Source: Hyaloscypha bicolor E (Eukaryota; Ascomycota; Leotiomycetes; Helotiales; Hyaloscyphaceae). Taken from it: 64,000 nt of DNA. The position numbers were made by a program, and so were the translations under genes. How positions within the stretch are numbered: position 1 is the first letter of the stretch; the number at the start of each line of letters is the position of its first letter. This document shows positions 12,471 to 23,132 of the stretch, one piece after another. The stretch covers positions 1,316,807 to 1,380,806 of the forward strand of contig NW_020194685.1 of the NCBI RefSeq assembly GCF_002865645.1, read 5' to 3'. The notes below the pieces were generated by a model. That model saw only the letters and a program-made list of their open reading frames with translations. It was not told the DNA's origin and made no database searches.

Positions 12471-13791
12471 CTAAACAACCAGAGGCCCGGAATCCCTCTT
12501 CCACCCCCTATTCCTCATATTCTCCTCGACCGCCTTCCAAATCCCCTCTACGACCTCCCGATCCCGCCATCTGCTCGCGGGTCCCGCCCCAGCACTCCAC
12601 TTATCAACCTGCGCGCTCAGCACCCCCCTTCCCCATCCCTTTACCATATCAGGTAACTGATCTCCCCTCCACCCAAGATACACACCCAGCGTATGTCTAA
12701 ACAGCTCCTGCGGCGTCTGCCACTTGTAGCTCTTGAACTGCCAGACCTGACCCGTGGTAAACACAGCAACGACCCGCGACCAATACTCGGGCTTAAACTG
12801 CTCCGGCGTATCGACAATAATGAATCGAATCGGCCGCGTGGTGTCTATCGAAGGCAAGAGGCGCGCGATGTGCAGAATCGACGCCGAAGAGCTGGATGTT
12901 GAAGTCGAGGATTCGGGCGGGATGTAGATCCCGCTCTCGAGGAAGGACTTGATGTTTGACATGCGAAGGAGCGAGGAAGCCGAGGGCGAGAGCAGGATGA
13001 TGGGGTCGGGGCGGCGGACGGGAGCTTTGGGGTTGTGGGAGAGAGGCGCGGTGCTTGCTGCGTTTGCGGCTGCTGTGTGGGCGGCTTTGCGGGTATTGAA
13101 TGGTGCTGCTAGCTTTCTTACATGTGAAAAGTCCTGTATTGAATGTCAGAAATCATCTCGTCTTGAATAACATGAAGGGGAAGTGATATACCGTAGGCTT
13201 GATCCCCCTCAACACACTATTCCTATCTCCCATCCTCCTCTCTCCATTATAGATCTCCGCCAGCCTGGGGTCAATACTCTTTCCTTGTCTTCCCCCAACA
13301 CTCGTAACCGGCACAAGGCCCCCCTTAACACCAGCCGCAACCTGCGCACTCGCTGCTGCACTCGACACATCGCTCGCCAACGGCTTGATGTACTCTGACT
13401 CCTCCGATGCACCTTCGAGCCATGTAATGAGATCCAATCGCTCTACGAAAGCGAGATTCTGGACTTCTCCTCCTGCACCATCTTCTGCTGCGAGCTCCGC
13501 GTTGAGGGAGAGCGCCGAGGCATTGTATTCTGGGATGGCGGTCTCGCGCTTCAGCCAAGCAAAGTAGATGCTGCGGAGGTCAACGGGCTTGTTGGAGGAG
13601 ATGAAGCGCGTAGGTGTGGTGAGTGGGATGGAGACTGAGGCGGAGGGGAATTGCAGGAAGGTTGCGGTGGCTAGGCTGAGGTCAACAGAGGACGCCACAG
13701 AGACATCTTCGGTCGTCGTTGGGATGCAAGGAGCGTCTAATGCAATTGAATTTCGCAAAAGTAAGAGCGGATCTTGCTCTGAGGTTGCCAT
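12471..13791 (-). CDS. cdc73: Cdc73, Paf1 complex subunit
   Basis: Two exons, 13791..13192 and 13133..12471, encode 420 aa. The 58-nt phase-0 intron follows the codons for LRGIKPT and is confirmed by the conserved continuation DFSHVRKLA. The C-terminal half (about residues 240-420) is the Ras-like Cdc73 domain, with PIILLSPSASSLLRMSNI, IRFIIVDTPEQFKPEYW, VAVFTTGQVWQFKSY and the QELFRHTLGVYLGWRGD stretch. Cdc73/parafibromin works in the nucleus with Paf1, Ctr9, Leo1 and Rtf1 on RNA polymerase II during elongation and histone modification (family knowledge). The N-terminal half, MATSEQDPLLLLRNSI, also fits fungal orthologues. Length and motifs look intact. A CACGTG hexamer lies upstream at 13918..13923. 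Confidence 0.95.
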
Positions 13792-14028
13792 TTTGTTGTT
13801 GCGAATGCGAGAGTGGTCCTGGAGAGGAGAGTTTGATGGTCACAAGAAGGCTGAGAAGATGAAAAGAATACGGTGGCCGGCTTAACCTTGTTTTGCAGCT
13901 CGAGTTAGTCGCCTTATCACGTGTTAAATACTCAACGTCAGGTGAACTTCAAGCTTAAACTCGATTCCGAATCGCATTCTTAACGTCATGCGGGATGCGT
14001 TGTATCCACAATATTGCCATTGCATAAT

Positions 14029-16070
14029 TCAACGTTCAGTGGCCATTACAGAACTCTCCTCATTCGCGGTGCTTGCTCTCCTCAGGTGCTTTAACCCAAC
14101 ACTTTTCCTCCGTCCGTGATACAAGCAGACGCCTGTCCCTCCACTCTGATGTTTTGGACTTTTTGGACATAACGGGCTGCTTGGCAAGTGCTCTGGCAAA
14201 TTTAGTTCAAACGTCGTTGGGGACATCAGATCCGAAGGCGGACTTCTGGCAGGTGAATGAGTTGATTTGTTCCCCGTGTTAGCATGCTGAGCATCACCCT
14301 CCCACCATTGTCGGGAGGGCGGAGGTGGACTCCTCGCTGGGCCACCAAGCTCTGCGCTAGTATGTGACGAATGTACTGGGGGCCCCATATCGTCCGGTGC
14401 GTTCACATCAAAGAAAAACCCTCGGGGCTGGACGTCCGGGGTACCAGGATATAAGGGAGGTGTGTTGACTCGTCTTGCTTCCTAAATCAACATAGTTAGT
14501 CGCTGCGAGCTGAAATCTGGCTTATGGTTTTCATAGTTTTGCAAAGCTCAATCCAGCTGCCGAGATCTGTCTTCCCATCCCCAGTTTTGATGTTCCGCAT
14601 TTGTTAGGCTGTGCCGAGTTTCTTTCATCGTCCGATGCAAACATGCTCGCAAGGACAAAGTGTTTCCAATTTCTCTCTTGTGCCAGTGCTCTCAGTCCCG
14701 GTGCCTTGGGGTAAAGGTACTTACAGATGGAAGAAAAGTTGGTTCGTGTGGGTCATCACTAGCCAACTGAACTGAGATAAAGAGATGAGCTTCATGTTCT
14801 TCAGCATTTGCGCAGCTAAAATACCTGTGGGGTAAGTCTTTCCATCGGGGCCTACATAATGCTTTTCAGGTGTTGGCGTAGCGATAGGTGTCTTACCTAG
14901 CAACAAGCTGCGCACAGAGCTCGAAACAGAAAGTACGGAATCATGTGAATGTCTGCGGTGCCAGGGAGCAATTCCTAATCGTGGACGAGATCTGCTGCCT
15001 AAGGAATGGCTTGGTGATATTTCCGCATGGCGATTCGATCGACGTTGCGTGAGATCGAAATAGTTGCTTGCTCCGTGGAGAAGAATCGTTGTGCGCGAGG
15101 CCAATGTGCCAGGACCTTCAAGTGAGCTCATGGATAACTTGTCTACAGACTTTGGGTGTCAGCTGTGCCATGCCTAGATGGGCCAGGCTCTTACTATTTT
15201 GCGGAATCGTGCTTCAATATTCCGTTTTGTCCGGCAGTATAGCCCCTCTCGCTGCTGGGCGGATTCGGTAGCCTCTTGATTGCCTGGCTTGCTGAAATTG
15301 AAACGCCAAAGATTGCTGCTCTTCTGGGAATCGCCACTAGTATGCCGAGAAGTTCGCCGAGAAGTCAGGGCTATAGACTTTAATGATACGCTGCCAATCT
15401 TGATCTGTGGGATGAAAGATGAAGGAATTTTGCTGTCGTTCACGTTGTCCTCGTTTGCAGCCTTTGGTATGCTCTGACTCTTCTGAATTATCTGGCTGTT
15501 GTGGCCAATGAATCTGTTCCACCATTTCTGCTTCGTCGCATGGCTCGGTGGTATGAATCCGCGTATCTCTCGCTCAGCCCAGTATCCTTCTGGAAACCAA
15601 ACCCATTCATAACCCGGCTTTGGGGGCCGAGGAGGATCAACTGGATTGCGTTGAGGGGGCCCGAACGAGGACGGACTCGTAGCACTCACCCCTGCGCTCC
15701 AATCCGTTATGCGCGGGTATCTGCTCGAAGCTGACAGTGAAGAATCGATGGAGCGACGCTTGCTGATCTTGCTACGTCTCGAGTCTCCCGACTTTGCAGA
15801 ATTCGGAGACTTCGGCGACTTTTCGCTTGACCGGTGTCTAAAATGTCGTCCAACTCGTTTTTGGCGAAAAGTGGAAACAGTTTCGTTATCTTGCGTACCG
15901 CCGTCTTGTTGGGGAGCGGAAACCGTTTCGCTATCTTGGTGGTTGGAGGTTCCGGGTACGAGGAAATAAGAAATAATTTCGGGATCTAGACTCTCGGGTT
16001 GGGTTGGACCCTCTATGGTTTGCGAACGGCAGCCCACAAGACAACTGCTACTACCATTGTGGTCTTTCAT
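14029..16070 (-). CDS. Fungus-specific hypothetical protein
   Basis: Three exons are proposed: 16070..15195, 15137..14725 and 14473..14029, giving about 577 aa. The first intron (GTAAGA donor, AAG acceptor) is reasonably secure because the frame resumes at SSLEGPGTLASRTTILL. The last intron is about 250 nt; its acceptor is uncertain, because TAG at 14482 is a better splice site but only the weaker AAG at 14474 keeps frame. I do not know a function. Visible features are a Ser/Arg-rich basic N-terminal half (RRSKISKRRS), an aromatic block KPGYEWVWFPEGYWAERE near residue 155, a second conserved block YVGPDGKTYPTGILAAQ, and a C-terminal PRGFFFDVNAP segment followed by low-complexity sequence. There is no signal peptide or clear membrane segment. 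The style matches conserved uncharacterised Pezizomycotina proteins. Confidence 0.65.
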
Positions 16071-18315
16071 CTTTTCTGACGGGATATCGACGCCGAGAAC
16101 TCCAATGAGCGATCCAGAAGATTGGTTGGAATACCCAGGCGAAAGATAGGAACTTCATAGGGAACTGGTAGGAATAGGGGCTGGGTTACTTAGGAGTGGT
16201 GGGAGAGGGAGGTAAAACTTCATCCCCATTGACTTCGAAAGTCTTGGAGAGAGCAAGAATACATCGGAAGGAGGACCCTGAGCGCATCGGGTCTAGCCCA
16301 ATCGATGAACTCAACAGCTCCTTCCGCTTTGGAAGCACCGAGGACCTGAATCGAAGTGCAATGGAAAACTTTCCTGGAGACCACCGCGGATTGAAAAAAA
16401 CGATTCAACCTGATATTGAGAAAGTCGTTTCTCATCCATTGTTGAGAACCAATCCATCAACTTCATGAACCACGTCTGAAAGGATGAACCAAACGATCTC
16501 GCAATTCTGCATACCTCGCGGCAGTTCCTTCCTTGGAGGAGATCTTTTCAAGAATAACTAAAGCTTGTCTTTCATGCGTGTAATTTGGGTCGATATATTA
16601 ATAGCTAATTTATTTGTGATATAGCATGATGAGCAAGGAACCGTCATGTATCTTCTTCGGTGCACCAGGCATGGTGATCTGCTCCAAGTCATTGATCTGA
16701 TTACCCGTGAATGTATTACCGGTAATAGCTGTAACGAGAGAGTCCTCTTCTTTATTCATTTCTGCTTCTCTATCATCAAGGAATGGCGAAAGTATCGAGG
16801 CTGTTGGAGCTGCTGTATTATGAAGAGCAGGAACGGGAGCACTGGCTGTAGGAGACTCCAAGTCTGAATCAATTATGCCAAGGTCGAAACAATTAGTTAA
16901 GGGGGATGGGGTTGATGAAGCTGACTAAGAGACTAAGGGATTGATGATATTAAGTGTGCTTCTTGGTAGTCGAGAAGATAGCGTTCTGATCCATCTGTTC
17001 GAGGGCGTGGAGGGTGTTAGAGGGAAGATATTGGAGGTGAAGGTAGGGTAGAGGACTTCCATGATAGACAGGAATTGAGTAATAGTCGTCCTTGTAGCTT
17101 AGTTGTTCGGCTGTTGCTTAATCTCTTTCCTATTGCGTGCAGATAAGCGTTGGGAAGCTTAATTTCAGTCCCGTTGGGTTCTTTGGATCTCCATTCTTGG
17201 CTTTAACCTCTGTTGTAATCTCTTTGGGAATGTTCTTTGTGCACCGAGGCTTGGGTTGGGGGTCTTCTGTAACTTAGATTCCACGATGTGTGAATTCTAG
17301 ATTAGATATATTTCGAGATAGCTAGAGACGTTCTTTGTATGTGCTCACAAGAGAGCTGCCGCTGTACATATCTATAACGCTATTCTGGAGATTTTTGGAG
17401 GGATGGCCTGCAACTCAAGCAGTTGAACCCTTCTTCCTAACGTTTTTCGAAAACTCGAAGCAGAACATAGATCCAGTATCCGGACATCATTTCTACTGCT
17501 CCCAGTCATAAACCCCTTTTCACGCTCATTTTTATTTGAAGGAGCGAGGCACATCGTTGACCTTGACCACCCTAGACATTGAAAAGTTGCTCAAAGGATC
17601 TTGAAAAGGATAGTGGAAGTATAACTTCATCGATTCTTCTTGAACAGTGGCTGAGGTTTCGATCAAAGCAGAATCGCTCTTCCAATGTTTCGAATGGAAG
17701 CAGAGGATGAATCGAAATGCTACTTGAAATTCCCATTATTGTGCCACAAAACAATAATCATTTCCTTCAGTATCAAGAGGACCCACCTGTATTCAAAGAA
17801 GATATTCTCATCACGGAGATACATCCTCAAAACGACTGTGCCACGAAATATGGGTCCTGGAGAACAAGCTTTGCACATATGTTTCCGAGAATTCCACTTG
17901 GAATAATTCATCTCAGATGAAAGCTCGAGATTATCTTGGCAATTGGCCTTGTCTCAAGTTTGAAGAGAAAACATCGCGAGTTCACCCTGCCACTTGCAAG
18001 AATAAAACAATGGGAAAATGTGAAGACATGTCGCGACTTCGCGAATGTCAGGATCAAACTTCATCGTAGCCGAGACAGGGAAATTGACGGACCGCTTTTT
18101 CGTTTCCGGGTTCGAAGTTGAAGCACTTGTGGAGCACAGCAGCAACTTGATTAAGCTTCCAAGGGCCTGGGTTTCATGCAAAGGTCAGAATAGGGGGTCC
18201 TTGCCGCTAGTCCCGCAATAAGAAGTAAGTTATCTGCATGTCGATTCCAGTTTTGAAGCCACCGACAAATTGTGCATCTCCAGCTACTGAAAGAGCACTG
18301 TAAGAACGATCAAAT
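16071..18315. other. Gene-poor, degraded-looking interval
   Basis: No intact gene. A plus-strand frame at 16196..16468 and a minus-strand frame at 16610..17062 (listed separately) read like protein but are short and isolated. The rest is short overlapping frames. The next recognisable sequence is the GPI-type pseudogene at 18316. Confidence 0.5.
16610..17062 (-). other. Possible degraded ORF with one in-frame TAG
   Basis: Reading the minus strand from the ATG at 17062 gives a Ser/Pro-rich frame (MEVLYPTFTSNIF...). It meets one TAG after NPLVS, then continues in the same frame as SASSTPSPLTNCFDLG and runs to a stop at 16610, about 150 codons in all. No family is recognised. It could be a broken low-complexity protein, an exon or chance. 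Confidence 0.25.
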
Positions 18316-19124
18316 ATGTACAAGTCTATAGTTGCAGCTCTGGGCGTTGTGGGCAAGGCCTCTGCCCAAGGGTCGGTTCTGAATTTGTTCCTCCTTGGGT
18401 TCACGTCCCAGAGAATTGTTGGCTCCATCATAATATCTGTGAGTTCTGCTGAAAAATGTTCGACAAGCCTCGCTGATTTCCAAAATAGGACGCAACAGCG
18501 ACAACATATTCACTCAATTGTGGTGACCCAAACAACTGCGAAGGGCTTAGTGGTATTCCCGAGACAGGATTTGTTTTCGCAGAATGGCCTCGAACTATAA
18601 CTTACAACTATGTGAATACCGACATAGGTCTCTTCAGCGTCATGGTGCTATTGTACGGATACCTCCAGTCGACTTATAGCCAGGCCGTAACTTGTCCTTA
18701 GGACAGTTGAAATAGGCTACTCATACTCCAGCTTAACAGGCGCTTGTTCGGGATCAGGAACGGCAGATATCACAGGTTCTACAACCACGATATCAGAAAT
18801 CTTGACCAGTTTCACGGATGGAGGAGCTGCCCTTGGTGGTGGGCAGGATGTCACACTCACAGCTGGTCCTCTTCCAACGAACTCTGCTGCAACAATAACA
18901 GCAACAGCAACAAGATCGGCGTGTACACCGGCATCGGCATCGAAATCGTCGACGGACAAGACTACAAAGACTTCGTCGTCCTCGAGAGCAACGGGAGTTA
19001 CAGGGGCTGGAACCGAGGGCAGCTCGAGCTCGACCTCAAAGCCGCTGCTCCAATGGCCACTCAAGCCCCTTGGCTCTTTGGAGGTGCTGCTGCGGCGTCC
19101 GCCTATTATGCCACAATGCCATAG
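18316..19124 (+). pseudogene. Frameshifted GPI-anchored Ser/Thr-rich wall protein
   Basis: Exon 1 (18316..18438) starts with a signal peptide (MYKSIVAALGVVGKASAQ). A 50-nt GTGAGT...AATAG intron leads in frame into DATATTYSLNCGDPNNC, the conserved start of a family of short fungal GPI wall proteins. The frame then hits TAG at 18699..18701. The continuation IGYSYSSLTGACSGSGTADI lies in the frame displaced by one base, through a Ser/Thr/Ala-rich stalk. A second shift near 19035 is needed to reach the hydrophobic tail (PWLFGGAAAASAYYATMP) and its TAG at 19122. Two shifts argue for a decayed gene. An unrecognised 49-nt intron ending CTTAG could explain the first, but not the second. Assembly errors are the alternative. 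Confidence 0.75.
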
Positions 19125-20009
19125 GAGCTGTTGGTCTTCGATACCCGGGAGGGGGGATAGCTTGGAGTGCTGAAGACTAACTATTAGCTGCACTTGAGCT
19201 GACGGGCACATGCACGCAAGCATAAATCTAAAAAGATGGAATCAATTACAGATACAGGTCACTCTTCCGTTCTCACAGCACGACTTCGTCTGATGTGAAG
19301 AAGTCTGCAGGTGGAGGAGTAAGCAATGCGACGTTGAAGATAAAAGATGCACGTCTCGCCCAGCAAAAGCTCGAGGAATGTCCGATTCCAAAGGATGGTC
19401 ACGCAAATTGACGCCAAAAACCACAACGAAGCTAATTTTTGTCAGCATCAAATGAGAAAACAACACGGTCCAAAATAATAATCGGAATGGTTACACTGAC
19501 GGATGCTGCGCCTTCTATCTCAGAATAGCGAATTTCCGCCTTTGCGGCATCGTGGCTGAGCTGACAAGCTCTCGAGTCAGGCCCTTTCAGCACGCCTCTG
19601 GCATCCACAAGTGTGCATTAAGAATCCTCTGAAGAAATCCATTTGTTCGCTTCATGTACTTTGCTTGATTCAACCTTTCTTGTCGGTCAGCCACACACAC
19701 TCGGAAGATGCTGAAGCCGCGAGGGGCAAGCAAGTGCAGCAAGTGCCCGTCATCCGTATCGGCCGCCCCCCACCAGCGGCCTTCCCGGGGCTGTGAAGCC
19801 AAGAATAAACCAGGGGCTGCGAGCTGCTGCAAGGATCACAAAGCCTAATCATGGGGTGCCCGCCTGTCAGATTTCTTTAAAGCGCACAGCTTATCCCCCT
19901 CCATGTATCTGTTGACTTCAACCACGTCTTCCTTATTCTCCACAACCACTTCGAGGTCCTCCCCGAAAAAATCCTCATCCGATATCTGAAACACTTCCCC
20001 ACATTCAAG
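19125..20009. other. Intergenic: promoter side of the DUF7053 gene
   Basis: No gene seen in about 885 bp. Frames on both strands are short and mirror each other. The right end is C/T-rich before the DUF7053 ATG, as in many fungal promoters. Confidence 0.6.
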
Positions 20010-21065
20010 ATGTCGAAAAGAACCGTGTTCACAACCTTGACACCCCTCCCACCGGGCATCACTCGTGAAACAGTGATGGAAACCCTACGCAGCCACACCG
20101 AGATGATAGACCTGAATCCCCTCGTCGAAGAGCGGCATCCGATCAAGCCACCTCCAAACGCCACAGCCGAAGAATATCACTGTTTATGGTACTCCCTGAC
20201 GGATCGTGTTCAATACTTGCCGGGAGGAGTTCTGTCAGGAAAGGTCTCCTACAATGCCTGTTTCCACGACCTTGAGAATGGTCTGCAAACACATTGCTAC
20301 GCACCAATGGGCCTAAACATTAAAGGCAAATGGACTTTAGGGGGTTCACTACCGGGAGAGCCCGTCGCGCCTGTCGAGTTGGGAGTCGGGGCACCACTTC
20401 ACGGACTATGGCTGCGAGAGGATGTGGACATGAAATGCAATATAATGATGACTTCATTCGTCAAGAAGACTCTGAAGAAAGCACACTCGAAGCTCGTCGA
20501 CAGACTCCTCGTCAAGGCGCAGATCCTCGACGCCTCAATCAAGAACCAGCAACTCGAAAACAACAAGTTATACGGAGGCTCCTATAGCGGCTCTCAAGCC
20601 TCGGACTACTCCCCCAGCGAATACACACCATCCACCGACGATGGCTTTCTCCCTCCCCAAAGACCTATCTCGGGATTCCGTGTTCCAGGCTATTCAGCTT
20701 CAAACGAAAACGTCAACGACAACATGTACCCGCGAGCCCTGAGCATGCACAGTTCTTCCGCCTCATACCAAGGTACGATCTCAGAGAGCCAAAGAGGAGG
20801 CCTAGATCCAGCACAAGGGACACCAAATCCCGCGAGAGAAAGGGTCTCATGGCACAACCTACAACCGAATCGAAGCCCCTCGATGCAAACAAGCGAACTT
20901 CCAGCGTACCCAAGCAAAAACTCTTACCAAGCACCACCGCCTGGACATCCATATTACCCTGCACAGGGCCAGGTTCATCCGCTGCAGATGAATAATCCGC
21001 AGCCGACACAGAATGTTGGGACAAATGAGAGTCATTCGGGACCAAACTTTGCTGAGCTGGAATAA
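20010..21065 (+). CDS. DUF7053 domain protein
   Basis: An intronless ORF of 351 aa starts at the ATG in CAAGATGTCG. The N-terminal about 170 residues match the fungal DUF7053 family: SKRTVFTTLTPLPPGITRE at the start, then EMIDLNPLVEERHPIKPPP, YHCLWYSLTDRVQYLPGG and NGLQTHCYAPMGLNI. The domain is thought to resemble lipid-binding START-like folds, but no function is established to my knowledge. Residues about 190-351 are Ser/Pro/Gln-rich and probably disordered. There is no signal peptide. It is transcribed toward the convergent mob3 gene with about 320 bp between stop codons. It looks intact. Confidence 0.85.
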   Translation: MSKRTVFTTLTPLPPGITRETVMETLRSHTEMIDLNPLVEERHPIKPPPNATAEEYHCLWYSLTDRVQYLPGGVLSGKVSYNACFHDLENGLQTHCYAPMGLNIKGKWTLGGSLPGEPVAPVELGVGAPLHGLWLREDVDMKCNIMMTSFVKKTLKKAHSKLVDRLLVKAQILDASIKNQQLENNKLYGGSYSGSQASDYSPSEYTPSTDDGFLPPQRPISGFRVPGYSASNENVNDNMYPRALSMHSSSASYQGTISESQRGGLDPAQGTPNPARERVSWHNLQPNRSPSMQTSELPAYPSKNSYQAPPPGHPYYPAQGQVHPLQMNNPQPTQNVGTNESHSGPNFAELE

Positions 21066-21388
21066 GTTGCTGATTTTGAACGGAGTTGAAGGACGATGGA
21101 ACTGAATGATGGATGATACCCCGATTCGTATGTGTTTTTTTGGGGGAGGGGGAAAGCGAGGAGTTCTGGCGTTATTGGGGTTGCCCACACTTCGAGGCAC
21201 ATGTAATGGAGTTCAAGCGTTTCGGGGGACCTCTTTCGGTCATAGAGATTGAGAGGAAATCCAATCTTTTAATCCTCACACAAAGCCCGAATTTGGATGT
21301 GCATATTTCACTGTTGCGATCGAGTCTCATGCCTGGCGTGCCTGGGTATCATAGACGTACAATGAATATATAAGCAGATTCAACGAAG
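21066..21388. other. Convergent 3' intergenic region
   Basis: This stretch of 323 bp between the convergent stops of the DUF7053 gene and mob3 holds 3' UTRs only, as far as can be seen. It includes a T-run and G-run near 21135. Confidence 0.7.
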
Positions 21389-22860
21389 TCATGAGGCATC
21401 AGGTTCCGGCTCCTCATCTGCATCCTCTATACCAACCGACAGTCTTTCATGAAATGAATCCTGTGTCTGGGCATAGGGAGTTGTGGCATCATCCTCCTCC
21501 TCCGCCACTGGTTTTAAGTGTTCCTCCGCCTTCGTCACCTCGTGCTCTGGCGCTTCCTGCTTATCTCCTAGTGATTCGGAAGACATTCGGTCCCAAGACG
21601 CCGTCGAAGTCGTTGATTCAACGGATTTGGGTGAAGTCTCACTCTGGCTTGCTGGCTCGGGTCCTAGCAGATCTCCGGTAGCCTCTCCCTCATGGTCCTC
21701 ATCCACCTCGTAAGTCTCCACGATGACAGGCACTTCAGCTTCTCCTTCTTCCTCTGAGATTTGCAGCTCCTCTAGTTTCTGTGTGACATCTGCTTCTTCC
21801 TCGTCAGATTCCAATACCGTCGTGACAGCCGATCCAACAGAAGGCGATTGTCGAATATGGCGCCTCGTATTTGTCCTTCCCACACTGACAAAGTCCTCCT
21901 CCACAGACAATGAATTGCCTGCAGTAGCTGCAGACTTCATGATCGAAGGTACGGGAGACCTGTGCTCCTCAATCGGTTCCAAGCCTTCTGCCTCAGGAGG
22001 CAACTTATAGTTCTCCGCTGGCAAGAGGTCATACGTGTCGCACACAGTCTTGAACAGAACATACAGCCCCGTCTGTCCCTCCACTTGCCAGAACACGCCT
22101 CGATGCTGAAACCACGCATGTGCAAAGATCCTGTGTAGTCGCCTGAAAATATTCGTCAAATGCTTCACCCCGGCACCTCTCTCATCTACCGCATCTCCTG
22201 CCCCCAGGCTCAACCGACTAGGAAAGATCTTCTGACTCGTCACAATGTTTGTTGCCCAATCAAGCGTGTGGCAGCAATAATCAATCGCGCAACAGCTCTT
22301 TGGTGATTCATGCACAGCGCACAAGAACTGCCACTCACTGGCCCGCATTTCCGGGCAGGTCGTTGCGGAGCAAGGAGGATCGTCAAACAGGAAGCCGATG
22401 ATGAGGTCGTTGCATTTGTTTATTAGGAAGCGGCAGAGTTCGTAGAGCCAGAGAGCGCGGTCGACGCCTTCTGGTTGTGTGGCGATGAGGATGGCAGACT
22501 CACGTGTGATGGGAACAATGTTCTCACTGTTGGCGGGCTTGGAGTAGTGGTAGTGGAGAGCTTTGAGGTGCTCTTGCAATTGAAAGGCGGAGTCGAGCTG
22601 TGATATTGTTAGTTCTTGAGAAGGGGCTGGAGAGAGTGTTGACTTACCTCGTTCAGGGGGATGAGGGGAGGACCAGCTGCCATGTCTGCAGACTTGGTCC
22701 CGGGGTGTATTCGCCGACTGGCATTTGCTTCAATGATGCTCTGCTCGATGGTGGGTTCTTGGGTCGTGGCGTTGCCTAGGGATGGTGATTTGGGGCCGAT
22801 TTGGATCTCTGTTGGGGGAGGTGGACTTGGAAGCCTCGGAGAACTGGGCGGGAGGGACAT
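21389..22860 (-). CDS. mob3: Mob3/phocein-type MOB protein
   Basis: Two exons, 22860..22648 and 22597..21389, encode 473 aa. The 50-nt phase-0 intron (GTAAGT...CACAG) sits between PLIPLNE and LDSAFQLQEHLKAL. The Mob1/phocein domain (about residues 70-260) shows the metal-site region with CPEMRASEWQFLC, the family block CAIDYCCHTLDWA, and HRIFAHAWFQHRGVFWQVE. The long acidic, Ser/Glu-rich C-terminal tail is disordered. In Sordaria and Neurospora the phocein-type MOB3 is a subunit of the STRIPAK phosphatase-kinase complex controlling hyphal fusion and fruiting-body development (family knowledge). It was assigned to this subfamily rather than Mob1/Mob2 by the phocein-like core and the long tail. 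It looks intact. Confidence 0.88.
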
Positions 22861-23132
22861 GTTGCTGTTATTCTAGCAGCTTTTCGTCAGCAATAACCTG
22901 TCGACAAACTTCAGCTTCGTATGAAGCTTTGAGGTTGAGAAGGTTGATGTATGGTAACAGCTTGTACTTTGTTTGAAGAGAGCTTCGTCTTGGAGCTCGA
23001 GCTCTGCTCTCCGAGTCAGCCTCCCGCGCTAAATTTTACAAGGGTGGCACAAGGCTGTGATTTGCCCCAAACCTTCTAAAGAAAACACAATTTTCCCCGA
23101 GACATTTGCTTCACCTTTTCAAGCCTTACAAG

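Noticed and set aside
16196..16468. Plus-strand 90-codon ORF with protein-like sequence
   Set aside because: Short, no ATG at its opening, no homologous motif known, and no neighbouring exon found; kept only as a mention.
18744..19124. 126-aa plus-strand ORF as an independent gene
   Set aside because: Only its last about 27 codons are meaningful, as the GPI tail of the pseudogene; the rest is out of frame with the conserved stalk.
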